A DNA stretch of 64,000 bases from Chloroflexota bacterium (GCA_014584575.1 JACTMP010000070.1:1-64000), one strand, 5' to 3'; shown: positions 36,101-42,526, numbered from the stretch's first letter. The notes: generated by a model from the letters alone, not told the origin. Made by a program: numbers and translations.

Positions 36101-36191
36101 GGCGGGCCATGCTGACACCGGGAAGTACCAGTATCATCAGCCCCAAAAGAATCATCAATGGCGCCAGGCGCCAGGAACTTTTACTGTTCAT
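27129..36191 (-). CDS. Giant secreted subtilisin (S8) with repeated regulatory-like, propeller and GATase-like modules
   Basis: A 3020-residue exported protein. After a signal peptide (about 1-29) and a propeptide-like region, the S8 domain carries Asp194 (GNDTG), His239 (HGTH) and Ser421 (GTSMSGPH), all intact and closest to bacillopeptidase F-like enzymes. An Fn3-like module (~600-690) and a GATase-1-like module (~700-900) follow. Carboxypeptidase-regulatory-like units start near 905, 1447, 1894 and 2361, and EESMEIGDVVSNTVTVTNTG-type units near 998, 1538 and 1991. A kelch-like propeller (~1060-1340), two near-identical GATase-like modules (~1631-1826, ~2537-2726) and an NHL-like propeller (~2080-2290) are interspersed. 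It ends in YTIYMPILMKP. GAGGAGG precedes the ATG. Likely a surface or released protease. Confidence 0.87.
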   Translation of the reverse strand: MNSKSSWRLAPLMILLGLMILVLPGVSMARPIGEESNRPEDKIEPLVLEQLNSESETDFFVWMTEKADLSQAAALKTKTEKGEFVFNTLRETAERTQKDVRAYLDQQQMPYRAFYIANKIYVRSGNLEAVLALAAREDVAKITANHQFQLQEPFINPRAPETPDVVEPNISFVNADDVWTLGYTGVGIVLAGNDTGLDWDHPALINQYRGWNGSSADHNYNWWDATNTYPTVPGDGHGHGTHTTGTMVGDDGAGNQIGVAPGAKTIHCKNMTDGGGGDDFTFTECFEWDLAPWDLSGNNPNPALAPHAINNSWGYWGGNSPQFEDEIAALRAAGIVVEVSAGNEGPSCSTLRSPGDYAQSLTTGSVNHTSGVLPGTLTGFSSRGPSALYPGDFIPDIMAPGENIRSSVPGGGYQGGWSGTSMSGPHVTALVALMWDASPNLEGDVISTEQIMIDTAVPLTGQNGSNCGGDYTIGPNNDWGYGTMDALAAVEEAIVQGGPFRLEASPESLAICAPANAVYTIDVLQNDPTFTDPVSLAATGNPGGTTVNFSVNPVTPPGSSNLTIGNTGSGTPGSYDIAVTGMGPTTTQTVTVGLDLYDAVPGALTLVAPADGATNVNLRPMYQWTAASQAGSYYLEVAEDNGFSVIVYTATTDGTSHQPNTSLDPLTTYYWRVTASNTCGTGATSSVFSFETRDIPPILLVDDDDNAPDVRSYYTDALDALGAEYDVWDTNNSDNEPSAAELSPYTTVIWFTGVEFGGAAGPGSAGETALASWLDNGGCLFISTQDYLYDRGQTPFMSNYLGMASGTSDVGQTSVTGAGSVYSGLGPYSLTYPFFNYSDRISPDGTAELAFSGNQGDAAINKDSGVYRTTFWGFPFEAISTTTEREAAMQTTLNWCGALGPTGTLAGTVTDLDSSLGISGATITAVGPGTFMATTNSSGAYSRVLPVGTYDVTASAPNYAPVTVNNVVITDGATTVQDFQLQGSALTYSPAFIEESMEIGDVVSNTVTVTNTGPLPIDWSVTIGNWGDPTALRIIPRTITTQDASDFSQPAVVGPASVRSPQGRSTLASQPATPFAWANGASMPSGVVRYGHTQCADQPDSYYVISGVDSNFSVTNGAWRYDANTDSWATLASIPTGQEGTAAVCYAGNIYVAGGGGTNQMFIYNIAGNSWSTGAAVPRNVWGAAIGAWDGKVYLIGGDSDFSFGGTSNQVNIYDIASNTWTGAGANMPTAAVTAGSVQAGQYVYVVGGWGDASPGSNVNVTQRYDMSANSWETGPTFTSARADLALAVTSSNLYAIAGDGNGGGAFDPVALVESLDHTAWPGGAWTNISDPLPTAVTAVNGGFCTGAMAGGEIWAPGGYTGSAIVNTNPYRPSESCFTGGTPWAYAVPNSGTIPANSTATFEVVFDAVSLYQVGDYTAELSFSGTFVNVVPSMPLTMHLSCPSCGFLEGDITDSVTGDPVNASINITNTSGFDVTLSGSSYAIAVQPGTYYLTVTANGYLGDTGTAVVTQGNTTVLDFALDPAIAILSYSPPAVEESMEIGDVVSNTVTVTNTGFIDLEFEVSIGGYIGPLMLTPVNTTPLGPTTLVTVPAGRDTSEAAENTAVSGQTANIPATPAWSYQDTNQFTPNATNVLIACADDTPCEPLGSILLSYPDIGIVDAMDVRATTPTLGDLLAYDVVVTWSNYPYADPIAMGNVLADYVDAGGAVVHSVFNWYGSPFGLAGRFMTDGYSPFISLSGNHFLTASLGAYDPSHPIMAGVTSASDYYRDYVDLAPDAELVASWNDGEEFVATKGSVVAINSYTGIYYLWTGDMGIIFHNAVNYALSGGAPGWAYAVPESDTVPPFSVTTFELVFDASSMYQVGDYYATLSFSGNFVNVVDTMPLTMHLSCPSCGFLEGNIFDDYTGDPLDADIHITSTNGFDVTLSGQSYSIAVQPGVYNFTVEANGYFAETAAVTAVAGVTTTTDFHLTPMIAFLEYSPSAIEEWMEFGDIVTNTVTVTNTGYVDLNFSVNIGGWGGPSVTVRPHTPTFDPVTPLVQPGQDLATNTAGLGLPQAALAAPLAAGDVLDSWVASGVPNPWGIALDGNDLWISSPVASWGGNGTINRFGTDGTPGGVSYPYTWGPTNGPADAAFNWNTGMVWVMDVGLDNCIHEVNPATGVTGNTICPAFSTSQRGLAYDPSTDTYLAGGWNDLTIYRFASDGTILEQVPVGLSIAGLAYNPDTMHLFVMVNASPNPVYVLDAANNYAVVGQFNVSQGFADFSGAGLEFDCDGNLWAVDQAADIVYLFESGESASLCGGGWAYAVPDSGTVPPMSSATFDVVFDASSLYQVGDYTASLSFSGNFANVVPSMPLTMHLSCPSCGFLEGDITDAWTNDPLDADIHVTGPGGFDVTLSGSSYALAVQPGTYDFVVSANGYFDETASVTVAAGQTVVTDFALTPIVSILEYSPASFEHTVALGQVLTDSLDIYNAGSVAFDFELSDNELGRPTLASALISVPAGLSAENAAADTAVSGHAAGASPARTYQAIRPFSPTATNVLIACADDTPCEPLGSILLSYPDIGIVDMLDVRTTTPTLGDLLAYDVVVTWSNYQYADSTAMGNVLADYVDAGGAVVHSVFNWSGTWGLGGRFVTDGYSPLTSLNSGNHYSTANLGTYDPSHPLMAGVTSASDYYRDYVDLTAGATLVASWDDGEEFVAAKDRVVGINSYTGIYYLWTGDIGVIFHNAINYVGLTDALWLIEDPATGTVNPGDTETVNIIFDTTVITQTGTYTAEIRFAGTFDNNVPAAQVVMHVIDDPVYSVAVDADPDAQSGDAGDTIAYTVWITNTGTVADIYTLSASDNSWNTTLSANSILLNTGESDYVTVWVDIPTDAMGNATDTVTIEAASTSSSASGSVDLTTSVTPHFAMTMSGNMTDSGAPGSTVMYSITITNTGNADDTYNLSLGTHTWTGHFPGGNSVNVAAGASATVMLHVTIPTSATNGQSDAVTVTVTSTHDSGVTGSATMTTTAVVTSYTIYMPILMKP
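28015..28585. repeat. Intragenic duplicated module (copy 2)
   Basis: This segment of the giant protease gene is highly similar at DNA level to 30715-31300, for example around the stretches encoding NVLIACADDTPCEPLG and SYTGIYYLWTGD. Both copies keep the same order and length, so they come from an internal duplication. Confidence 0.8.
30715..31300. repeat. Intragenic duplicated module (copy 1)
   Basis: Partner of 28015-28585. Differences are mostly third-base changes, with a few amino acid replacements (DAMDVRA against DMLDVRT), so both copies have been kept under selection since they arose. Confidence 0.8.
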
Positions 36192-36219
36192 TTTATCCTC
36201 CTCAAGATATTCTCAATAC

Positions 36220-36267
36220 AGAGAGAATTCGGTTGCCAAAGTTTGCCAAATAAGAAAGATTCTCTCT
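36220..36267. promoter_or_regulatory. Inverted repeat upstream of the giant subtilisin
   Basis: AGAGAGAAT and ATTCTCTCT flank a centre with two TGCCAAA copies, about 30-75 bp upstream of the protease ATG. This could be an operator or leader stem. The 36192-36572 gap holds no gene that I can support; an open frame at 36334-36519 looks random. Confidence 0.3.
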
Positions 36268-36520
36268 GGGAGACAACTACAATTGCTTGAGTACTTAAAG
36301 TAGATTTGTATTTGTTATAGAGTAATACCTCCTTCATCGAATCATCAAACACTTTAACCCAGTGTAAGCTGACAGTACCAGACTTTGCCTATGTAGAGAT
36401 TGTTTGACGATACGTTTACTGACTCCCTGGCCCGTCTTAAAAGACAAGCAAAAACGAACTACATTAACACGAGAAGGGATTGTCTCATCAGTTCTTTGAT
36501 TTGGCAAATGGCTTTGCATG

Positions 36521-36556
36521 TGTGGCGATGGGAATCAGGCAAAACCCATCGCCACA
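36521..36556. terminator. Hairpin after the Vms1/baeRF-like gene
   Basis: TGTGGCGATGGG and CCCATCGCCACA make a perfect 12-bp stem with a 12-nt loop, 17 bp past the stop codon of the minus-strand gene at 36573. No U-tract follows, so termination may be weak or rho-assisted. Confidence 0.5.
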
Positions 36557-36572
36557 GTGGCGCAGAGATTGA

Positions 36573-37676
36573 TTAGTAGCGTAGCAGAGCGCCAATACGG
36601 CCGTGCCCCTCCAGGTTGGCATTATCCCGAATCACTTCTACATGGCCGCCGCTGTCCAGCGTAATGGCGCAGGCGGCGTCTACCACGTCGGCCACGGCGG
36701 TTAACTCATTGGCGCTCATGGGGCTGCGGGCCAGGTTGGCGACCAGGAAGCCTGATGTTTCATCCAGGTAACCGGGGAAACGAAAGCCGTCGCTGATGAT
36801 CAGGGTTTGTACCCGTCGTTCGCTGACGGCTTGCAGGGTGTCGTCCAGGCCGGCGACGGCCGTGCCGCCACGCGCTACCAGCGAAACCCAGCTTTCCACC
36901 AGTTTCTCTTCCCGCGCCGCATTGGCCTCCTGTAACAGCCGCAATGATTGTTTGCGCACTTCATGTTCACCGGCGTTCATATCCATGGCAAAGGTACCGG
37001 CAATGCAGCTTTGCAACTGTTTGGGCAGCAGTTCCCGAAACTCAGCCACGGTTTCTGATGTGCCCGCCAGGAACAGACGGCGGATCGGCTTACCCTGGAA
37101 GAAGTGGGTGGCGGCGACGGCCGTGTCGCGCAAATTACGGTGCGCCACTTCTTCTTCATGCCGACCGCCACCCATCCCACCGCGCATACCCACGGCCGAG
37201 GAGCCTGACCCCTGCTTAAGTTTGTGAACTTCTTCCCCCATCACACCATCTATCGCCTGTAATTCACCCAGATGGTATTCAAAAAAACGGCCACCCACCC
37301 GGTCTACCAGAATGACGCCGTAGTGTGCATAAAAGTCAATCAGGTGCGCCAACGGTTTGACGTACGGTTTATGGCCCACCCGGACCCGATTGCGAAAGGC
37401 AACGGCTGTGGGAAACGCCCGGAAAAATTCGCCATCATGCCCGCTGAATACGGCTACGCCCGGCGTAGCCCAGTCGTAGCCCAGGTCAAGGTATTGTTCA
37501 ATGGCGACCGCCGCTTTTTCATGGTCAACTTCGGCTTCGCGCATCATACTTTTGACTTGGTGTTTGATGGTTTCCGTGTTTTCTCGTGCTGCATCTGAAT
37601 CCAGGTACAGACTGATGACAACGCCATTATTTGATTGATAGGCCAATAACTCTTGCAACTCCTCTTGGGTTATCAT
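36573..37676 (-). CDS. Vms1/baeRF family peptidyl-tRNA hydrolase-like protein
   Basis: A 367-residue protein with the fold order of bacterial eRF1-like (baeRF/Vms1-ANKZF1) proteins. An N-terminal region (VVISLYLDSDAAREN, PGVAVFSGHDGEFF) leads to a VLRF1-like domain (YGVILVDRVGGRFFEYHLGE) with a glycine-rich loop MRGGMGGGRHEEEVAHRNLRD at about 159-180, then a C-terminal alpha/beta domain (VQTLIISDGFRFPGYLDE). In eRF1 and Vms1 the equivalent loop (GGQ or similar) reaches the peptidyl-transferase centre and releases the nascent chain. Here the third loop residue is Met, not Gln. The start at 37676 has GGAGG four bases before it. A ribosome rescue role is plausible but unproven. Confidence 0.65.
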   Translation of the reverse strand: MITQEELQELLAYQSNNGVVISLYLDSDAARENTETIKHQVKSMMREAEVDHEKAAVAIEQYLDLGYDWATPGVAVFSGHDGEFFRAFPTAVAFRNRVRVGHKPYVKPLAHLIDFYAHYGVILVDRVGGRFFEYHLGELQAIDGVMGEEVHKLKQGSGSSAVGMRGGMGGGRHEEEVAHRNLRDTAVAATHFFQGKPIRRLFLAGTSETVAEFRELLPKQLQSCIAGTFAMDMNAGEHEVRKQSLRLLQEANAAREEKLVESWVSLVARGGTAVAGLDDTLQAVSERRVQTLIISDGFRFPGYLDETSGFLVANLARSPMSANELTAVADVVDAACAITLDSGGHVEVIRDNANLEGHGRIGALLRY

Positions 37677-37754
37677 GGTACCTCCTACAATACCACTATG
37701 GTTTGGCGGGATGTGAGCCGCGATGCCTTGATAGAAGATGTTATCCAAAGTCCG

Positions 37755-37802
37755 TCATCCAATAATCAATTACCGATAACCGATTACTGATTACTACTAT
37801 TA
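37755..37802. repeat. Short-period repeat (CAATTACCGATAACCGATTACTG)
   Basis: ATTACCG/ATAACCG/ATTACTG units between two minus-strand genes. The stop codon of the HtrA-like gene is its last element. Confidence 0.6.
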
Positions 37803-38990
37803 CGGCCGTTCGCCCAAAGTCAGCGGTACTTTTACCTCCTCGCCGCGGCGGATCACCGTCAACTCTACGGTTTCACCCACCTGCGTCTCAAACAACAGAT
37901 AGCTCAGTAAATCATCCGAACTGTTGACCGGGACGCCGTTGATGGCAATGATGTAGTCCCCATCAGGCCGGAATGAGGCATCCAGGTTATGCCCGATCAG
38001 CCCTGCTTGTTCGGCCGGTGTATTTTGGCCTACGGCCGTGATCCATACCCCCTGTGGCGGCAAAGCCAATAGTTCCAACTCGCGCAGGGTAAACGGTTCA
38101 GAGCGCATACTAATGCCAATGTATGGGTAGCGGTAACGTCCGGCGGTGATCAGCGCCGGGGCGATATTGCGCACCGCATTCACCGGAATGGCGTAGCCAA
38201 CGCCTGAATTAGCGCCGGTGCGGGACAAAATGGCGCTGTTGACACCCACCACATGACCATCCAGGTTCAACAGCGGACCGCCAGAATTACCGGGGTTGAT
38301 CGCCGCATCCGTTTGAATGATTTGCGGTATCGAGAAAAATCCGCCCGATACCGCCCGCTGCGATTCCAGCGTGCGCCCCAGGGCGCTGATGATACCCACG
38401 GACATAGAACTGGCCTCGCCAAATGGATTGCCGATAGCCACCACAAATTGCCCCACGTGCAGCGTACTGGAGTCCGCCAGGGGCACCGGTGGCGCGTTGG
38501 CGGGCAGTTGCTCCACTTGCAAAATTGCCAGATCGCTGTCTACATCCCGGCCCACCACCTGGCCAAAGCGGCGCTGCCCATCCGGGAAAACGACCTCATA
38601 TTCGTCTCCGCCGTCAATGACATGATTGTTTGTGACGATATGACCGCTGGCATCAAAGACAAAACCGGTGCCAGAACCAAGAAAGTCACTATTAGCGTGG
38701 ACGAAGATGTGAACCACCGATGGGTTTACCTGCTGGTATATCTCAATGAGGCGCTGCTCTATTTCGGCGCTGATCTGGCTGTTAACGGCCGTGTCTGCCA
38801 ACAGTACCGGTTCAACTACGGCCATTTCTGCCCGCATGGTGGCTACGGCCTGGGCCACTATGGCCTGGGTATCCACCGTACTACTGGCGGGTATCAGCCC
38901 TTCCGGGTTTGTTGTGGCCTGGCAGGCTAAAGCCAGGAAAAAGAAAGGGAAAACAATCAGGTAAAAGGGTCTATACAGTTTGCGGATCAT
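37800..38990 (-). CDS. HtrA/Deg-type serine protease lipoprotein with PDZ domain
   Basis: A 396-residue protein. The N-terminus MIRKLYRPFYLIVFPFFFLALAC is a signal peptide with a lipobox, so the enzyme is probably lipid-anchored outside the membrane. The trypsin-like domain has His123 (TNNHVID), Asp153 (DSDLAIL) and Ser236 (NPGNSGGPLL), all intact. One PDZ domain (about 285-390) has the carboxylate-binding-like YIGISMRSEPF and the QAGLIGHNLDA..GDYIIAINGVPVNSSDDL pattern. HtrA proteins degrade or refold damaged exported proteins, which suits a cell that makes many huge exported proteins. The ATG at 38990 is chosen because it begins the signal peptide. Confidence 0.92.
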   Translation of the reverse strand: MIRKLYRPFYLIVFPFFFLALACQATTNPEGLIPASSTVDTQAIVAQAVATMRAEMAVVEPVLLADTAVNSQISAEIEQRLIEIYQQVNPSVVHIFVHANSDFLGSGTGFVFDASGHIVTNNHVIDGGDEYEVVFPDGQRRFGQVVGRDVDSDLAILQVEQLPANAPPVPLADSSTLHVGQFVVAIGNPFGEASSMSVGIISALGRTLESQRAVSGGFFSIPQIIQTDAAINPGNSGGPLLNLDGHVVGVNSAILSRTGANSGVGYAIPVNAVRNIAPALITAGRYRYPYIGISMRSEPFTLRELELLALPPQGVWITAVGQNTPAEQAGLIGHNLDASFRPDGDYIIAINGVPVNSSDDLLSYLLFETQVGETVELTVIRRGEEVKVPLTLGERP

Positions 38991-39345
38991 GAAACGCTCA
39001 AACCTTTTTGGTTGTTTAGTGGAAGCCGCCAAAAAGGAGTAATCGTTGCTGGTTAGGGTTCGCTGATTGAGGGTGACAGGCAAGATAATGTTCTGGTAAA
39101 TGAACCTGAGCTAACTGTCGGCACGCGCATTTGATTTCATACGGATATGTTGTCTTTTTGACCCCCAAAACGCGGTAGCAATCTTTGTTATTCATGGGTC
39201 GGTTCTATTCCTGTTCCCGCTCATTGGTGGCTGAGGAAAAGCCACTAACTGTCATTTTAGGGGGGAGGGGGAAGGGCTGTCAAGGGTTTGCGCATGAGAA
39301 AATGCACCAAATCTGGCGCTTTGCATGTCAGCCAGATAGCCGTGA

Positions 39346-39555
39346 TTATTCTTCATCTGTGGTCGGCGCATCTGGCGCCGGGCGGGGCACAAAACGTTGC
39401 ATCTGGCGCACCGGCACTTTCACCTGCTTACGGCAATTGGCGCAAGCCACAACCACCGATTTTTGCTTTTGTTCTTGGGCCTGGGGCACGGCCGTAGCCA
39501 GAAATTCCCGGCTTAGACTAAACGAGTGACCACAAAAATTACAGCGAACGTTCAT
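39346..39555 (-). CDS. Small zinc-ribbon-like protein
   Basis: A 69-residue protein with two CxxC pairs, CNFC at about residues 4-7 and CANC near 38-41, spaced like a zinc ribbon. Between them is a Gln/Lys-rich stretch. GGAGG eight bases before the ATG at 39555 supports this start over longer frames. Such small ribbons resemble FmdB- or MJ0042-type motifs; no function is assigned. The region from 38991 to 39345, upstream of the HtrA gene, has nothing recognisable apart from a GTGGCT/AGCCAC stem near 39225. Confidence 0.6.
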   Translation of the reverse strand: MNVRCNFCGHSFSLSREFLATAVPQAQEQKQKSVVVACANCRKQVKVPVRQMQRFVPRPAPDAPTTDEE

Positions 39556-39643
39556 GCGATTTTCCTCCAGGTCAGGTATGGACATTGTAACCCCGACTGT
39601 CTGGCCCGCCAAACTGCTACGATCCTGGCTGTGGCGATCTTGC

Positions 39644-39672
39644 CTGACTTCATTCCCGACATGGGGCATAAT
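39644..39672 (+). promoter_or_regulatory. Candidate promoter CTGACT-N17-CATAAT
   Basis: CTGACT (39644-39649) and CATAAT (39667-39672) are 17 bp apart, and the -10 lies only 8 bp before the ATG of the signal peptidase gene. There is no Shine-Dalgarno, so a leaderless transcript is possible. Confidence 0.35.
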
Positions 39673-39680
39673 CTGTCGTT

Positions 39681-40262
39681 ATGGGGCAAAAACCAGAAAC
39701 CGACCAGTTAGCGACGTTATTGCAGGCAGGATTGCAAGACGGCCGTCAGGCCACGCTCACCGTCACCAGCAACAGCATGTCTCCCCTGATTCGTCGGGGA
39801 GATCAGGTGTGGATTGTGGCCGCCTCGCGGCCACTCCAACCGGGGGACATCATCACTTTCCGCAGCGCGGATGGGCTGCTGACCCATCGTTTTGGGGGTT
39901 ATGTACCTGGCGTCGGCCCCTTGTTAATGATCACTCGTGGTGACAAACCGGTATTGTTTGATGCCCCCACACAGGCGGCAAATTTGGTGGGACAGGTGAT
40001 TGGGAGGCAGCGGCACGGCCGTTGGCTGCATTTGCTCCACGGGCGCGGGTTGTGGTTGAACCGGCATCTGGCCCACCTGGCCGTCGTAGATAACCGGGTA
40101 TTGGCCGGCGGCCGTCCGCTGCCGCAAATGGCTGGTTTGCGCCCGGCCCGGTGGCGGCAAGGCGTTCATTGGCTATTGCAGCTATGGGCCACAACGGTAA
40201 CGGCCGTAGTCACATGGTCCGCCGGAAATGCACCAGACACAAGCGCTCCCCCCCCTGGCTAG
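39681..40262 (+). CDS. S26 family signal peptidase-like protein (Ser-His type)
   Basis: A 193-residue protein. Nucleophile Ser32 sits in TSNSMSPLIRRGD, followed by the family block PGDIITFRSADGLLTHRF in which His69 replaces the lysine of the E. coli-type enzyme, as in SipW/ER-type signal peptidases. The ITRGDKP motif near 94 corresponds to the conserved GD box. A hydrophobic N-terminal anchor is missing, but a weak hydrophobic stretch lies near 165-185. It may process an exported protein or act on non-classical signals. Its stop codon overlaps that of the convergent kinase gene by four bases (CTAG). Confidence 0.7.
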   Translation: MGQKPETDQLATLLQAGLQDGRQATLTVTSNSMSPLIRRGDQVWIVAASRPLQPGDIITFRSADGLLTHRFGGYVPGVGPLLMITRGDKPVLFDAPTQAANLVGQVIGRQRHGRWLHLLHGRGLWLNRHLAHLAVVDNRVLAGGRPLPQMAGLRPARWRQGVHWLLQLWATTVTAVVTWSAGNAPDTSAPPPG

Positions 40263-41815
40263 GCGTCCAATACCTGGCGTATTTTGCGGGCCAATACTTC
40301 CAGTGTAAATGGTTTTTGAATAAAGGCGGTACCGGCTTCCAGCGTCCCTTGTTTTACCAGTGATTCATCGGCATACCCGGACATGAAGATGATTCGCAAA
40401 TCAGGGTAACGCCCTCGCACCTTATCGGCCAACGCCGTGCCCGTCAGCCGGGGCATGACGATGTCTGTGAGGAGCAGGTCAACCTGGCCCGGCATTTCAT
40501 TGCTTTCTAACAGGCGGAGGGCATCTTCACCATTGACGGCCGTGCAGACCGTATACCCTTGCTGTTCCAATAGTTCCGTCACAATCTGGCGCACGGCCGG
40601 CTCATCTTCTACCAGCAGAATAGATTCCTCACCCTGGGGCAGCGCCATGACCGGTTCACTCACCGCCCGCTCTACTTCTGACGCCGGCACGGCCGGAAGG
40701 TAGATGTAAAAAGTAGTTCCCTTGTTCGGGCGACTTTCCACCTGAATATGCCCCCCATTTTGTTTGACAATCCCATAACAGGTAGCCAGCCCCAGGCCCG
40801 TACCTTTACCCGGCTCCTTGGTTGTATAAAAGGGGTCAAAGATGCGCGCTTTCACATCATCCGTCATGCCCATGCCCGTATCGCTTACACTCAGGCTCAC
40901 ATAGTCGCCCGGCGTCACATCCACATGCTGTTGTGCATAGTGCGGCGTCAGCACCTTGTTTTCGGTGCGGATGGTCAGTTTGCCGCCATTTGGCATGGCA
41001 TCACGGGCATTCACCACCAGGTTAACCAGCACCTGCTCCACCTGTCCGGGGTCTACCTTTACCAGGCTCAGGTTCTGCCCCGGCAGCGTTACCAACTCAA
41101 TATCAGCGTTAATCAGTCGGCGCAGCAACTTATCTAAATTAAGAACGACTTCATTCAAGTTCAAAATGCGGGGAGCGACCACCTGTCGTCGGGCAAACGC
41201 CAGCAGTTGGTGAGTCAAATTGGCAGCGCGCTGGCTGGATTCTTCAATGCCAAGCAATTTGCTGTAAACCGGATGGTCTGGTAACACATGTCGCCGCGCC
41301 AGGCTGGCATAGCTGAGGATGGCCGTCAGCACATTATTAAAGTCATGGGCAATTCCACCAGCCATATGCCCAATGGCTTCCATTTTTTGCGCCTGTCGCA
41401 GTTCCGCTTCCAGCTTTAATCTTTCAGCCTGGGCGCGGTAGCGTTCTACGGCATAACGGATGGAGCGTTCCAGAATTTGGGGGTTGATTTGCCCTTTTAC
41501 CAGATAATCGGCGGCGCCAGCCTCCATCGCTTCCAGGTCTACCTGGTGGTCGCCCTGCCCGGTGAGCAAGATGACGGGCGCTTTGCAGCCGCTGGCTACT
41601 GCCCAGCGCAGCAACTCTAGCCCACTATATTTGCCCAGGCGAAAATCTACCAGATAGATGTCATGTGCATTGTGGGCAATTTTTTCTGTGGCCGCTTCAT
41701 AGGTGGCTACCCAATCTAAGGTATACTGGTTGTTGCCTATATCTACTAATAAATCTTGGGTGATGAGGTAGTCGTCTTCATCATCATCTACCAATAAGAT
41801 GCGTATCGGGTCCAT
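40259..41815 (-). CDS. Receiver-histidine kinase-receiver hybrid signalling protein
   Basis: A 518-residue cytoplasmic protein with no membrane segment. An N-terminal receiver (1-125; DDDEDD, Asp in YLVDFRL, Thr in LLTGQ, Lys in YLVKG) is followed by a short coiled coil, a HisKA H-box GHMAGGIAHDFNNVLTAIL (about 150-168), an ATPase with N-box NLVVNARDAM and GLGLATCYGIV, and a C-terminal receiver (from ~398; VEDEPAVR, LLTDIVMPRL, KPFTLE). This layout suits a kinase whose input comes by phosphotransfer or partner binding. A single-domain receiver gene lies 29 bp upstream on the same strand. Confidence 0.9.
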   Translation of the reverse strand: MDPIRILLVDDDEDDYLITQDLLVDIGNNQYTLDWVATYEAATEKIAHNAHDIYLVDFRLGKYSGLELLRWAVASGCKAPVILLTGQGDHQVDLEAMEAGAADYLVKGQINPQILERSIRYAVERYRAQAERLKLEAELRQAQKMEAIGHMAGGIAHDFNNVLTAILSYASLARRHVLPDHPVYSKLLGIEESSQRAANLTHQLLAFARRQVVAPRILNLNEVVLNLDKLLRRLINADIELVTLPGQNLSLVKVDPGQVEQVLVNLVVNARDAMPNGGKLTIRTENKVLTPHYAQQHVDVTPGDYVSLSVSDTGMGMTDDVKARIFDPFYTTKEPGKGTGLGLATCYGIVKQNGGHIQVESRPNKGTTFYIYLPAVPASEVERAVSEPVMALPQGEESILLVEDEPAVRQIVTELLEQQGYTVCTAVNGEDALRLLESNEMPGQVDLLLTDIVMPRLTGTALADKVRGRYPDLRIIFMSGYADESLVKQGTLEAGTAFIQKPFTLEVLARKIRQVLDA

Positions 41816-41844
41816 GTGTCACTCAAACATTGCTGACGAGCCAG

Positions 41845-42312
41845 TTAAAAGGCAGGATCTGGATCGTTGGGTGGCAGCTCTACCAGTTCAAACCAATACT
41901 TTCCAATCGCTTGAATTACTTTAACCAGGGCGGCAAAGGTGACGGGTTTGGTAATGTAGGAACTGGCGCCCAAATCGTAGCTGCGGTAAATATCCTCTTC
42001 CCCTTTGGAAGTAGTCAGTACCACAATGGGAATACGGCGTAGATGGGGGGTGCGTTTGATCTCTTCGAGTGCTTCACGGCCGTCTTTCTTGGGCATGTTC
42101 AGGTCTAACAATATCAATCCCGGCATGGGATCGTCCTGTAGGTGCGCATACTTGTCGCGGCGAAACAAATAGTCCATTAGCTGTTCGCCATCTTCCACAA
42201 AGTGCAAATAGTTCACCAACCGCGCTTCTTCCAGGGCTTCTTGTGTCAATAAGCGGTCATCAGCATCATCATCGGCCATCAAGATTGTTAATGGTTGTCC
42301 GGCTTTGCCCAT
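41845..42312 (-). CDS. Single-domain response regulator (Rcp1-like)
   Basis: A 155-residue CheY-like receiver of the Rcp1 type: ADDDADDRLL at the acidic pocket, phospho-acceptor Asp in LILLDLNMPKKDG, Thr in VLTTSKGEEDI and Lys in YITKPV. The extra insertion LMDYLFRRDKYAHLQ is usual in regulators that pair with phytochrome-like or hybrid kinases. It has no output domain, so it most likely passes phosphate or binds a partner. The hybrid kinase follows directly, and AAAGGAG lies 9 nt before the ATG. Confidence 0.88.
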   Translation of the reverse strand: MGKAGQPLTILMADDDADDRLLTQEALEEARLVNYLHFVEDGEQLMDYLFRRDKYAHLQDDPMPGLILLDLNMPKKDGREALEEIKRTPHLRRIPIVVLTTSKGEEDIYRSYDLGASSYITKPVTFAALVKVIQAIGKYWFELVELPPNDPDPAF

Positions 42313-42412
42313 ACTTCGCTACTCCTTTGGTGAAAGATTGCGATGCGAGTTCAGAGTATCCACAATCAGTATCATATAAAAATTATATAAATATGCCACC
42401 TACTTACCAATT

Positions 42413-42500
42413 ATCAGTAGATCGAAATGGGAGGAGTGGGTATCCTCAGATGCCCACCGGTTCGCATCTGAGGATGCGAACTCTGCTTCGATCTACTGAT
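42413..42500. repeat. 88-bp cloverleaf-like palindromic element (copy A)
   Basis: ATCAGTAGATCGAA and TTCGATCTACTGAT form a perfect 14-bp outer stem. Inside are GTGGGTATC-CTCA-GATGCCCAC (with one G-T pair) and TTCGCATC-TGAG-GATGCGAA (perfect 8-bp stem). The same element occurs inverted at 55661-55746. It sits in the gap between a response regulator and an HhH protein gene and does not code for protein. Confidence 0.8.
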
Positions 42501-42526
42501 TATCCAGAATTGGCCCGGTTTCTCTA

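Noticed and set aside
36334..36519. 61-codon frame considered as a transposase remnant
   Set aside because: No catalytic motif or terminal repeats; the resemblance was limited to a few basic residues.
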